This document shows, in pieces, positions 23,694 through 32,557 of a stretch of DNA of 36,426 nt. The notes beneath the pieces were generated by a model. It saw nothing but the letters and a program-made list of their open reading frames with translations, ran no database searches and was not told the DNA's origin. The position numbers were made by a program, and so were the translations under genes. The first letter of the stretch is position 1. The number at the start of each line of letters is the position of its first letter. Origin of the DNA: CAZKMM01 sp964592965 (GTDB taxonomy: Bacteria; RBG-13-61-14; DRUE01); NCBI GenBank assembly GCA_964592965.1, contig CAZQJX010000008.1:1-36426 (forward strand), given 5' to 3'.

Positions 23694-25508
23694 ATGGGTA
23701 AAGCTATCGGCATTGACTTAGGCACCACCTATTCCTGTGTGGCAGTGGTAGAAGACGGACAGGCAAAGGTTATTCCTAATAAAGGCGGGTATAGGACTAC
23801 TCCTTCGGTGGTGGCTTTTGATGAGAGCGGAAGAAGGCTGGTGGGACATCTTGCCAAACGCCAGATGATTACCAATCCTCAAAATACCATTTACGCATCC
23901 AAGCGTCTTATTGGCAGGCGCTATGATTCGCCTGAGGTGAAAAAAGCCAAAGCTACCTATCCGTATGAAATTATTGAAGGTCCCCACAGTGATATTCGTG
24001 TTCGGGCAGGTGGGCAGGAATTTAGCCTGCCTGAAATCGGCGCAATGATTCTTCAGGAAATGCGCAGAGTGGCAGAAGAATATCTGGGCGAACCAGTGAA
24101 AGAAGCGGTAATAACCGTGCCTGCTTATTTTAATGATAATCAGCGTCAGGCAACCAAAGATGCTGGAAAAATTGCAGGGCTGGAAGTGCTGAGAATTATT
24201 AATGAGCCAACTGCTGCTGCTCTGGCTTATGGCTACGGCAAAAAACTTGACCAGACCATAGCGGTTTATGACCTTGGCGGTGGAACTTTTGATATATCTA
24301 TCCTTGAAATCAGCGAAGGAGTTTTTGAAGTAATCAGCACCGCTGGCGATACCTATCTCGGCGGTGATGACTTTGATGATAGAATCATTGACTGGCTGGC
24401 AGATACCTTCCTTCAACAAGAAGGGATTAATCTTCGTAAGGACCGTATGGCGCTTCAGAGGCTTAAAGATGCAGCGGAAAAAGCCAAATGCGAGTTGAGC
24501 TCAGTTCCGCAAACTCAAATCAGCCTGCCCTTTATTGCCACCAGCGATAAAGGTCCGCTTCACCTTGAAGTGGTGCTTACCAGAGAAAAGCTTGAGGAGC
24601 TGACCGAGGACTTAATTGACCGAACCATAAGCATCTGCGAAAAAACTCTAGACGCAGCTGGTCTTTCTCCTGAAGATATTGATGAGGTTATCCTCGTAGG
24701 TGGTCAAACCCGTATGCCAAAGGTTCAGGAGCGGGTGGCTAAATTCTTTGGCAAGCCACCGAGAAAAGGCATTAACCCTGATGAAGCTGTGGCTATTGGC
24801 GCTGCCATTCAGGCGCATGCACTTACTATGACCGAAGAAGAGAAAAAGAAAGAAAAAGAAGACCTGCTCTTGCTTGATGTCACCCCCTTGAGTTTGGGTA
24901 TTGCTACTTTTGGCGGGTTCTTTACCAAAATCATTGAGAAAAATACACCCATTCCAACCCATGCCAGTCATATCTTCACTACTGCTGCTGATAATCAGCG
25001 GGCAGTGAAAATCATTGTCTTGCAGGGTGAAAGCGACCGCGCTGCTGAGAACGAGCTTCTTGGTGAATTTATGCTCACTGGAATCCGTCCTGCCAAGCGC
25101 GGTGAGCCGGAAATTGAAGTCACTTTTGATATTGATTCTGATGGTATCGTGAGCGTCTCTGCCAAAGACCTTGACACTGGGCAGGAGCAGTCAATCACTG
25201 TCACTGCCTCAAGCGGTCTCACTGAGCAGGAAATTCAATGGATGGTTGACAGAAGCAGAGAATATGAAATTGAGCTCAAAGCCAGAACCGACCTGGAAAA
25301 AGCCTGCAGTAAACTAGAAGGAGAATTAACTAAAATAGAAAAAGCCCTTAAAGAAAACCGAGATAAAGTTCCTGCCAGCTTGGAAAAAGAAGCCAAAAAG
25401 TTTATTGAAAAGGCAAGAAGAATAATCAGCTTCGGCGACCTTGAAGAAATTAAAAAATTTACTGAGCAGGCTCCTGAGCTGGTTGAGCGAATTAAATCCA
25501 GCTCTTAG
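23694..25508 (+). CDS. dnaK: Hsp70 chaperone DnaK
   Basis: ATP-dependent chaperone, 604 residues. The ATPase domain shows GIDLGTTYSCVAV, the phosphate-binding YDLGGGTFDISIL, the segment INEPTAAALAYGYG and VGGQTRMPKVQ. The substrate-binding domain begins with the linker DLLLLDVTPLSLGIATFGG, and the helical lid follows. It lacks the roughly 30-residue disordered tail of Escherichia coli DnaK, ending VERIKSSS. The linker region is preceded by an unusually charged EEEKKKEKE stretch. AAGGGGG (23682-23688) gives a strong ribosome site. No grpE or classical dnaJ is adjacent, so it may be either the main DnaK or a second paralogue paired with the J-TPR protein. Confidence 0.95.
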   Translation: MGKAIGIDLGTTYSCVAVVEDGQAKVIPNKGGYRTTPSVVAFDESGRRLVGHLAKRQMITNPQNTIYASKRLIGRRYDSPEVKKAKATYPYEIIEGPHSDIRVRAGGQEFSLPEIGAMILQEMRRVAEEYLGEPVKEAVITVPAYFNDNQRQATKDAGKIAGLEVLRIINEPTAAALAYGYGKKLDQTIAVYDLGGGTFDISILEISEGVFEVISTAGDTYLGGDDFDDRIIDWLADTFLQQEGINLRKDRMALQRLKDAAEKAKCELSSVPQTQISLPFIATSDKGPLHLEVVLTREKLEELTEDLIDRTISICEKTLDAAGLSPEDIDEVILVGGQTRMPKVQERVAKFFGKPPRKGINPDEAVAIGAAIQAHALTMTEEEKKKEKEDLLLLDVTPLSLGIATFGGFFTKIIEKNTPIPTHASHIFTTAADNQRAVKIIVLQGESDRAAENELLGEFMLTGIRPAKRGEPEIEVTFDIDSDGIVSVSAKDLDTGQEQSITVTASSGLTEQEIQWMVDRSREYEIELKARTDLEKACSKLEGELTKIEKALKENRDKVPASLEKEAKKFIEKARRIISFGDLEEIKKFTEQAPELVERIKSSS

Positions 25509-25568
25509 CCAATTTAAGTCTTTCCTAAAAGAGTTTTGGCGTTTGATTTTAAAATCTATTTTTGAAAT

Positions 25569-27836
25569 TTAATTTTTTGCTTCGCTCCTCCTAAAACGCT
25601 GATACAATCCTAAAAGAATAATCACCAGCAGGCTGGCTAAAAAAGCCCACCAGCCAATTCTGAAACCGCTGGGCTTGTATATCATCTCCAGCCTGTGCTT
25701 TCCTTTGGGCAGAAAAACTCCCTGAAGCAAATAATCTGTCAGATAAATCCTTATTTCTTTTCCATCTAAAAACGCCTTCCAGCCAGGAAAATATTGCTCA
25801 ATAAAAACCGCAAAGCCAGTAGAGCTGGCTCGGTAGGTAAGAGCGATTTTCTGGCGCAAAATCTTTAGCTCTAAAATCTCTGACGCTGATAAATGAAAAG
25901 AAACAAATTTTGGCTTCTTTTTGCTTTCAACCACAGCTTCTTTTTTATAATCTTCTATCTGCAAAATCCTCTCAAAACTCTCCTCAAGGCTTCTTGCCCA
26001 AACGAGCCTTTCAGGAAAGAATATTCTTGGAAGATGGTCTTTAATTTCCAAAACAAAAAGCGGGTCGCCATAAAGAGAGGTGTGAGTGAATTTGGGATTC
26101 TTCCTGTTAGAATGGGAAAGTATTATGAAATCTTTATTTTCAGGCGGAGATTTTTTAACAAAGTATTTTAGGTTCAAAATCCTAGATAAAGGATTTTCCA
26201 GCGCCCGCTCCTTAAGCCTTAGAGAATGAAAAGCAAAAAAGTCTTGGTAAAGCTCATCCTTGTGAGAATAGCCATTGAGCAGGTAAATCAAATCAACATA
26301 TCGCTTGGGAATTAAAGCGTCATTGATGGCAAGGTCATAAAAAGGAAGCAAAAGCCCTTGATTGGCTATCCATACTTTTGGCTCACCTGCTAGCCGATTG
26401 TGTCCAGCTCTTTGCGAAAGCTTGGAAAAAAGGCTTAAATCTGCTTTTTCCAGATTGACCCAAAACCAAGCACGGTCAGTAAAATGATGCCCCAAAACAG
26501 GCTCTAAAATGATTAAAAAAACCAAAGGCACAAAAGCCCTCTCCTTCAAAAAGTAAAAACTTAAAAGACCCACCGTGCTGATGATAAAACAAATCATCAC
26601 TCCCAAAGTTGCCCAGCCTTTAATCTGTGAGAATCTCAAAGCATAAATCCAACCTGAAATTGTAAGCAAGATTACAATAAGCCAAGCACCTGCTAATCTG
26701 GCTTTTTCTGTTCCTCTCAGATTTTCTAAACCAAATCCAGCAAGCATCACTGCACTAAAAGTTATAATTGGCTGAAGATATTTAAACCAGCTCAAACGAT
26801 TAAGCCCAGAAAAAGCTAAAAACAGCTTAAACCCTGGCAAGGCATAAACAATGCCCAAGCACAAAACCAAAAAAATTGCAAAAAAGCAAGAAATAGCACA
26901 AGACTTTTTCAGACGGGAAATCTGAAAGCAAAAAAGCATAAAAATAATTGTGCCAAGCCAAGGGAAGGTTTTTTGAATTGGAAATGGTAGCTGGTCTGCG
27001 GGTCCAAAAATAAATGGAGAGAGCAGACTTGCCAGAGTGCGAATTTCAAGATGCGCCTGTGCCCAGCCAGCAGGATGGTATGTCCAGCTATGAGGAAGTG
27101 CCTCTAAAAACGGAAGCAATTGAACCCAGCAGAAATTAAAGGCAACAAAAAGCCCAAATATAAAAATCCAAACAGCCTTAAGCTGGTTTTTGCTCCAGCT
27201 TCTGAAAAGAAAATAAGCGCCTGCAAATCCAAGCGTGCAGATACTTGCTCCCGGCTGACCACCCAGAATGATAAGGACAAAAACCAAAATCAAAAGCAAA
27301 AAATTCTTTAAGGTCGCTCGCTCCAAAACTCTCTCGCAAACAAGAAGCGACCAAGGAATTAAAAGGTCAATTACCAGATGCTGGTTATTCAAATACTGAA
27401 CCAGATAGCCAGAGAGCATAAACCCAACTGCCACAATAAAACTTGGTGCGGATTTAAGTCCAATCTTTCGGGCAAAAAGCCATCCGCCAAATCCTGCAAA
27501 AACCAAGCGAAGCAAAAGATACGGCACAATTACAATAGAGAAGGGCAAGAAATAAAATGGATAGCGCAAAAAGGAAAAAACCCCAGATTGATAGTTAGCT
27601 AAAAAAGGCTCGCCCAAAGCATTATATGGATTCCAGAGAGGGAATTCTCCTGAAAAAAAACACTCTCGTAAAAAATGTCTCCAAGGATAAGAAACCAGCC
27701 AAGGGTTTGGGTCTCTTACTGCCTGAAAATATAGCTCAGAGGGGTCAAAAATATTTTTACCAAAAAGCAAAAGGCAAATCAAAGCAAGAAACAAAAACAC
27801 AACTGCGGATTGTTTTGATGAGCTTTTCACAATCAA
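25569..27836 (-). CDS. YfhO-like large multi-spanning membrane protein
   Basis: Predicted membrane protein of 755 residues, with about a dozen hydrophobic helices in the first 500 and several near the C-terminus. The start (NPWLVSYPWRHFLRE, SGEFPLWNPYNALGEPFLANYQ) and the end (YFPGWKAFLDGKEI, then PKGKHRLEMIYKPSGFRIG and a last helix) match the YfhO family of GT-C-like proteins. Relatives have been linked to glycosylation of lipoteichoic acid in Bacillus, but function here is unknown. The start is TTG at 27836, or GTG two codons later; neither has a visible ribosome site. It follows rnfE by 98 bp in the same direction with no clear terminator, and faces dnaK across a 60-bp AT-rich gap. Confidence 0.8.
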   Translation of the reverse strand: MIVKSSSKQSAVVFLFLALICLLLFGKNIFDPSELYFQAVRDPNPWLVSYPWRHFLRECFFSGEFPLWNPYNALGEPFLANYQSGVFSFLRYPFYFLPFSIVIVPYLLLRLVFAGFGGWLFARKIGLKSAPSFIVAVGFMLSGYLVQYLNNQHLVIDLLIPWSLLVCERVLERATLKNFLLLILVFVLIILGGQPGASICTLGFAGAYFLFRSWSKNQLKAVWIFIFGLFVAFNFCWVQLLPFLEALPHSWTYHPAGWAQAHLEIRTLASLLSPFIFGPADQLPFPIQKTFPWLGTIIFMLFCFQISRLKKSCAISCFFAIFLVLCLGIVYALPGFKLFLAFSGLNRLSWFKYLQPIITFSAVMLAGFGLENLRGTEKARLAGAWLIVILLTISGWIYALRFSQIKGWATLGVMICFIISTVGLLSFYFLKERAFVPLVFLIILEPVLGHHFTDRAWFWVNLEKADLSLFSKLSQRAGHNRLAGEPKVWIANQGLLLPFYDLAINDALIPKRYVDLIYLLNGYSHKDELYQDFFAFHSLRLKERALENPLSRILNLKYFVKKSPPENKDFIILSHSNRKNPKFTHTSLYGDPLFVLEIKDHLPRIFFPERLVWARSLEESFERILQIEDYKKEAVVESKKKPKFVSFHLSASEILELKILRQKIALTYRASSTGFAVFIEQYFPGWKAFLDGKEIRIYLTDYLLQGVFLPKGKHRLEMIYKPSGFRIGWWAFLASLLVIILLGLYQRFRRSEAKN

Positions 27837-27934
27837 AAAATTTTAACACAGAGATATAAACCAGAGAAAAGAACCAGACCTTGCGCCACATCAAAAAATT
27901 AATTTTTCCAAAAAGAAAAAATAAAGAGAACAAA

Positions 27935-28606
27935 TTATTGAGATTCTCTTTCCAGACAGATTTCCAGCTCTTGTTCCTTTTCTTTCTCGTAGATTTTTTC
28001 ATTGATTTTATTCATCAGTCCGAGAAGGGCACCGAGAGCAAGGAAAGCTCCGGGAGGAAGAATCATCACCACTGCTGGCACATAATTTCCTGGAAGCACT
28101 TTATATTTAACGAGAATATCTGCATATTGAAAAAGGGTGATGGTTCCGTTACCTAAAATTTCACGAATGGAGCCAAGAACAAAAAGGCTTAAAGTAAAGC
28201 CAATGCCCATTCCCAAGCCATCTGCAAGGCTGAGCCAAACAGAGTTTTTGCTGGCAAAAGCTTCTGCCCTTCCTAAAATGATGCAATTAACAACAATAAG
28301 CGGAATGAAAATGCCAAGAGCACGATAAAGCTCAATCTGCACCGCCTTGAGAGTAAGGTCAACAATGGTAACGAAAGTGGCAATCACCACGATAAAAGCA
28401 GGAATTCGCACCCGAGCAGGAATTAGCTTGCGAATGGCGCTGATGACAACATTGGAGCAGGCAAGAACAAAGGTGGTGCAAACCCCCATTCCCAGCCCAT
28501 TAAATGCGCTGGTGGTAACTGCAAGCGTGGGACACATTCCCAAAACAATACGAAAAATGGGATTCTCCCGCCAAAGCCCCTTGATAAATTCACTTATAAA
28601 CCGCAT
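27935..28606 (-). CDS. rnfE: Rnf complex subunit RnfE
   Basis: Membrane subunit of the Rnf ion-translocating ferredoxin:NAD+ oxidoreductase, 223 residues with six predicted helices. FRIVLGMCPTLAVTTSA contains the conserved cysteine that, with one from RnfA, is thought to hold an intramembrane [2Fe-2S] cluster. The ALGIFIPLIVVNCIILGRAEAFA segment and GxGFTLSLFVLGSIREILG are typical and pseudo-symmetric with RnfA. The C-terminus is charged and ends EICLERESQ. It is last in the rnfABCDGE operon; the first codons overlap rnfG by 13 bases. Confidence 0.94.
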   Translation of the reverse strand: MRFISEFIKGLWRENPIFRIVLGMCPTLAVTTSAFNGLGMGVCTTFVLACSNVVISAIRKLIPARVRIPAFIVVIATFVTIVDLTLKAVQIELYRALGIFIPLIVVNCIILGRAEAFASKNSVWLSLADGLGMGIGFTLSLFVLGSIREILGNGTITLFQYADILVKYKVLPGNYVPAVVMILPPGAFLALGALLGLMNKINEKIYEKEKEQELEICLERESQ

Positions 28607-29238
28607 TGCTCTCTCGCCTTTTTAAGGATTATTTTTTTGTGCTTTTCAAAAAATTCCAGCGCTGATTTAATAGCTTCTGTAACCGCACGGGAGCTGATAG
28701 TTGCACCGGTAATTGATTTAACATCTCCACCATCCTTATCTACCTTCCACTTAAAATTCTTCAGGCTTTTTTTCAAAAACTGCTCTTGAAATTTCTCCTC
28801 AGTGATTTTCGCTCCCAGACCCGGTGTCTCTGAATGGTTGAGGATTTCTATCCCTGTAATCTCACCTTTAGGACTGATTCCAACCAGCATCTTTATGGTT
28901 CCGCCAAAGCCCTTATTGCTTTTCCATCCTAGCGCCAGCCCAACGAGTTTTTTATCTTTTTTGGCAGGATAAATCCTGCAGCCTCTGTTGATTTCGTAAT
29001 CACATTTTTGTGCAAGCTCTTTGTCTTTTTTGTCATCTACATAAAAAAGGTCTTTTACAGGGCTGTTATCAAATTCAGGGAGAATTTTCTTTAAACTGCG
29101 CTCCAGAAGTTGCTCTAATTGCTTTTTTGCCTTTGCTTCGGTCTGGTTGTAAACCAGGCTTAAAAGAAAAGCCATTACCACACAAATGCTGGTGAGCACC
29201 AGCACCATTCTAAAAATTCCCGCCTGCTTTTGACTCAT
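28594..29238 (-). CDS. rnfG: Rnf complex subunit RnfG (flavoprotein)
   Basis: Subunit with one N-terminal membrane helix (about 10-30) and an outer FMN-binding domain. It has 214 residues. SITGATISSRAV holds the [S/T]GAT flavinylation motif with Thr180 as the expected covalent FMN site. ETPGLGAKITEEKFQEQF is a family segment before it. The covalent flavin is normally attached by ApbE, whose gene is not in this window. It begins directly after the rnfD stop and overlaps rnfE. Confidence 0.93.
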   Translation of the reverse strand: MSQKQAGIFRMVLVLTSICVVMAFLLSLVYNQTEAKAKKQLEQLLERSLKKILPEFDNSPVKDLFYVDDKKDKELAQKCDYEINRGCRIYPAKKDKKLVGLALGWKSNKGFGGTIKMLVGISPKGEITGIEILNHSETPGLGAKITEEKFQEQFLKKSLKNFKWKVDKDGGDVKSITGATISSRAVTEAIKSALEFFEKHKKIILKKAREQCGL

Positions 29239-30249
29239 TTATGCGCTCTCCTTTTTCAGCTCACCGAAAACTCTGGGTCTGAAATACCTATCAAGAAGCG
29301 GGGTGCAGGCGTTCATCATCAAGATAGAAAAGCTCACGCCCTCAGGAAATCCCCCAGGTGCCAATCTAATTACCGCTGTAATTATACCACATCCCACTCC
29401 AAAAAGAATTTGACCAATGCGGGTCATTGGACTGGTCACCATATCAGTTGCCATAAACCAAGCGCCGAGCATAAGACCGCCAGAGCAAAGATGAAAAACA
29501 GGGCTGGCATATCTATCAGGATTAATGAGCCAGAAAATCCCAGTAATTATTGCCACAGTTACCAGATAGCTGATGGGAATTTCCCAAGTGATAATTTTTT
29601 TCCAGAGCAAATATCCAGCCCCGATTAAAAGGGCAAGCACAGAAACCTCTCCAATACAGCCATTAACCGTGCCGATAAATAAATCAGTAAGCTTAAATCC
29701 TGCGAAGAGCTCACCTAATCTTCCTTGGTCAAGCAGTCCCAGCGGACTTGCTCCTGTCTGGGTGACCACTCCCAAAAAGTTCTTAACTGGTTTATACCAG
29801 TAGGCGCTCATCTGCTCAGGAAAGGCAATTAAAAGAAATACTCTGCTGGCAAGGGCAGGGTTAAAAGGATTATATCCCAGCCCGCCGAATATCTGCTTAG
29901 CAACTAAAATGGCAAAAACTCCACCTACTACACAAAGCCAGTTAGGAGCTTTGGGCGGAAGATTGAGCGCAAGCAAAAGACCAGTTACCCAAGCGCTACC
30001 GTCCCAAATGGTGGTATCTCTTTTAAAAACTTTAAGTAAGATTGCCTCAGTTATAACTGATGATGCCAGAGTAACCAAAATTACCCGTAAAGCATGAATG
30101 CCGAAAAGATAAATTCCAAGAAGTGTTGCAGGCAAGAGTGCCAAATTCACCCGCCACATAATCCCGGCGATACTATCCCCTGAATGAATATGCGGGCTGG
30201 AGCTAACCCAGAGCCTGAGCTCTGATTCCGGTCTTTTCTGCTCGCTCAC
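29239..30249 (-). CDS. rnfD: Rnf complex subunit RnfD
   Basis: Membrane flavoprotein subunit, 336 residues with many helices. Family segments include SSPHIHSGDSIAGIMWRV, DGSAWVTGLLLALNLPP, GGLGYNPFNPALASRVF and the C-terminal GGFPEGVSFSILMMNACTPL. The flavin-attachment loop reads TQTGASPLG, with Ser168 where most relatives I know carry Thr ([S/T]GAT). It overlaps rnfC by 4 bases (ATGA). Homologous to NqrB, but the surrounding rnfB and rnfC identify an Rnf rather than an Nqr complex. Confidence 0.94.
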   Translation of the reverse strand: MSEQKRPESELRLWVSSSPHIHSGDSIAGIMWRVNLALLPATLLGIYLFGIHALRVILVTLASSVITEAILLKVFKRDTTIWDGSAWVTGLLLALNLPPKAPNWLCVVGGVFAILVAKQIFGGLGYNPFNPALASRVFLLIAFPEQMSAYWYKPVKNFLGVVTQTGASPLGLLDQGRLGELFAGFKLTDLFIGTVNGCIGEVSVLALLIGAGYLLWKKIITWEIPISYLVTVAIITGIFWLINPDRYASPVFHLCSGGLMLGAWFMATDMVTSPMTRIGQILFGVGCGIITAVIRLAPGGFPEGVSFSILMMNACTPLLDRYFRPRVFGELKKESA

Positions 30250-31595
30250 TTTTTCTCCTCTTGCTTTTTAGCCTGAGCTTTTTTTCGCTTTTTGATAATC
30301 TCGCTTTTGGCATACCTGAAAAGCTGAACCAGCGGAATATGAGACGGACAGCCATAAGCACAGCATCCGCATTCTATGCAATCCATAACCCGAAGCTCCT
30401 CTGCTTCTTCAATTCGGTCTTTGCGAACAAAAAGCCCGATTATGCCGGGAAGAAGATTCATCGGGCAGTTGCGCACGCATCTGCCACAGCGAATGCACGG
30501 ACCCGGAGAAGTTAAATCCACCTCATCATCTCTCATTACCAGCACAGCATTTGTCCCTTTGATTACCGGCACATCAAGCGAGCTCTGCGCCAAGCCCATC
30601 ATTGGTCCGCCAAGAATAACCTTGCCCGGTCGGGAGCTAAATCCACCACAATAATCAATTAAATTTTGAATGGGCGTGCCAATGGGCACAAGAAGATTTT
30701 TCGGTTCGTTGATTGCCCGTCCTGTGACGGTCACCACTCTTTCTATAAGCGGTTTTCCTTCTGCTACTGCCTCGTAAATGGCACAGGCAGTTGCAACATT
30801 TTGAACCAATGCTCCTACATCCATAGGGAGTCCACCGCTGGGAACCTCTCTTCCCAGTATTGCTTTAATTAACTGTTTTTCTGCTCCCTGAGGATATTTG
30901 ACCTTAAGAACAATAACATTAACTCCGCTGAGGTCTTGAACAAGATTCTCCATCTTTACAATAGCATCAGGCTTATTTACCTCTATACCAATAAAAGCCT
31001 GCTTTACTCCTAAAATTTTCATTATGATTTTCAGCCCACCGATAATCTTTTCGGGCTTTTCCAGCATAAGCCTATGGTCTGCGGTTATGTAAGGCTCGCA
31101 CTCAGCGCCGTTAAGAATAACAGTATCTATAATTTTTCCCTCAGGCGGAGATAGTTTTACATAAGTTGGGAAGGTTGCTCCGCCCATACCAACAATGCCA
31201 GCTTGTTTTACTCTTTCTTTTAACTTCTCAGGGTCTGCATTTTCAAAATCAGGAATTGGTTCAAGACCGCTTTCCAGCTCCTGCTCTCCTTTAACTTCAA
31301 TTTCAATTGCAGGTTGAAGATTGCCAAAGGGATGAGGATAATCTGTAATGTTCTTTACCACTCCTGCAACTGGCGAATGAATCCCTGCACTGATAAACCC
31401 AGCAGGCTCTGCAATAAGCTGACCTTTTTTAACCTCATCTCCTTTTTTAACCACAGGCTTGGCAGGAGCTCCTGTATGCTGGCTTAATGGCACAAAAACC
31501 CGCTCTGGAAGAGGAAGGGTTTCTATGGCTTTGTGCTGGGCAAGCTTTTTTTCTTCTGGTGGATGAACTCCGCCTCTAAAGGTTAAAAGCTTCAT
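30246..31595 (-). CDS. rnfC: Rnf complex subunit RnfC (NADH-binding, iron-sulfur)
   Basis: Peripheral subunit at the NAD(H) end, 449 residues. The N-terminal part has a biotinyl-lipoyl-like hammerhead (KKGDEVKKGQLIAEPAGFIS). A Rossmann-like region has GIVGMGGATFPTYVK and NGAECEPYITADHRLM for flavin and NADH. Two complete [4Fe-4S] motifs follow, CIRCGRCVRNCP and CIECGCCAYGCP. The tail is a short Lys-rich low-complexity stretch (KKRKKAQAKKQEEKK). It overlaps rnfD by 4 bases and shares one base with rnfB. Confidence 0.95.
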   Translation of the reverse strand: MKLLTFRGGVHPPEEKKLAQHKAIETLPLPERVFVPLSQHTGAPAKPVVKKGDEVKKGQLIAEPAGFISAGIHSPVAGVVKNITDYPHPFGNLQPAIEIEVKGEQELESGLEPIPDFENADPEKLKERVKQAGIVGMGGATFPTYVKLSPPEGKIIDTVILNGAECEPYITADHRLMLEKPEKIIGGLKIIMKILGVKQAFIGIEVNKPDAIVKMENLVQDLSGVNVIVLKVKYPQGAEKQLIKAILGREVPSGGLPMDVGALVQNVATACAIYEAVAEGKPLIERVVTVTGRAINEPKNLLVPIGTPIQNLIDYCGGFSSRPGKVILGGPMMGLAQSSLDVPVIKGTNAVLVMRDDEVDLTSPGPCIRCGRCVRNCPMNLLPGIIGLFVRKDRIEEAEELRVMDCIECGCCAYGCPSHIPLVQLFRYAKSEIIKKRKKAQAKKQEEKK

Positions 31596-32509
31596 CAGCC
31601 TGCTTCTCCCTCAGAGCTTTTTTCTGCTTTCTTTTTCTCGCTCTGCTTTTTCTTCTTTTCTTCTTTTTTCCTTTTAAGTTCCTCTCTTCCTTGTGCTAGC
31701 CATAAAATTGGCTGAGGATATTTCTTTAAATCAAGGATTGTGAACTGAGGACAGATATCTGCGGAAGCAAAATTTTCTTCAGGAGCTGAATAATCCACTT
31801 TGGGCAAGTTTCCTTCCATTACAATAGCATCTTCTTTAGAGCGCTTAGCGCATATTCCACAGCCAATACATCCCACCGCACATACTTTTTTGGTCTGAGC
31901 ACCTTTAAGCTGGCTCATACAGAGGACCACCCTTGATGCGCTTTTAGGCACCAGCTCAATAATTCCTCTTGGGCAGGCTTCAACGCATTTTCCGCAACCT
32001 GTGCACTTATCAGTATTGACAACAGCAACTCCTTTGTAAATAACAATGGCATTAAACGGACAGGCACGAACGCAAGAGCCTAAACCAAGACATCCATAAG
32101 GGCAGGCTTTGGCTCCGCTTCCTGCCTGAAAAAGCTGGGCAGACCTGCAGTCTTCAACTCCCAAGTAATTAAAGCGGATTTTTGCCTGGTCATCTGTGCC
32201 ACCACATCGCACCACAGCAACTTTTCTCTCACCAAGCTCAACTTCAACACCGAGAATCTCTGCGATTTTTTTGGCGTTCTCTTCACTTACTGCCGGGCAT
32301 AAATCACAAGGAACATTTTGCTCAACCATAGCTTTTGCATAATCCTTACATCCTGCATATCCGCAGGCACCACAATTAGCATTGGGCAAAAGCTCTGCTA
32401 TTTGTTCAATTCTTGGGTCTATCTCTACAGCAAATTTTTTAGAAAACACCCCCAGCATCAGGCTAAAAAACAATCCAATCCCACCCAGTGTTATGATTGC
32501 CCAAAGCAT
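31595..32509 (-). CDS. rnfB: Rnf complex subunit RnfB (polyferredoxin), with an altered cluster motif
   Basis: Membrane-anchored iron-sulfur subunit that accepts electrons from ferredoxin. It has 304 residues. A membrane helix (about 3-22) is followed by the CGACGYAGC cluster domain (Cys46/49/54, Cys71 nearby). Ferredoxin-type motifs include GLGSCVRACP and CTGCGKCVEACP. The next region reads CIGCGICAKRSKEDAI: Cys214, 217 and 220 are present, but the fourth expected Cys is Ser224 (codon TCT at 31840-31838) and the usual following Pro is Lys. The last about 35 residues are Lys/Glu-rich. The ATG has no strong ribosome site; 48 bp separate it from rnfA. Confidence 0.94.
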   Translation of the reverse strand: MLWAIITLGGIGLFFSLMLGVFSKKFAVEIDPRIEQIAELLPNANCGACGYAGCKDYAKAMVEQNVPCDLCPAVSEENAKKIAEILGVEVELGERKVAVVRCGGTDDQAKIRFNYLGVEDCRSAQLFQAGSGAKACPYGCLGLGSCVRACPFNAIVIYKGVAVVNTDKCTGCGKCVEACPRGIIELVPKSASRVVLCMSQLKGAQTKKVCAVGCIGCGICAKRSKEDAIVMEGNLPKVDYSAPEENFASADICPQFTILDLKKYPQPILWLAQGREELKRKKEEKKKKQSEKKKAEKSSEGEAG

Positions 32510-32557
32510 TTTCTATCTAGTTTTTACTGAATCTATGCTGAACTGCCCTAGCTTCTT

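Noticed and set aside
23718..24419. Long open frame on the minus strand opposite dnaK
   Set aside because: It lies wholly inside dnaK, has no ribosome site or recognisable domain and mirrors the codon pattern of the real gene.
25509..25568. Bidirectional terminator between dnaK and the YfhO-like gene
   Set aside because: A termination function is expected between convergent genes, but the only inverted repeats (such as CTAAAAGAGTTTTGG and GATTTTAAAATC) are AT-rich and lack a proper loop or stable stem.
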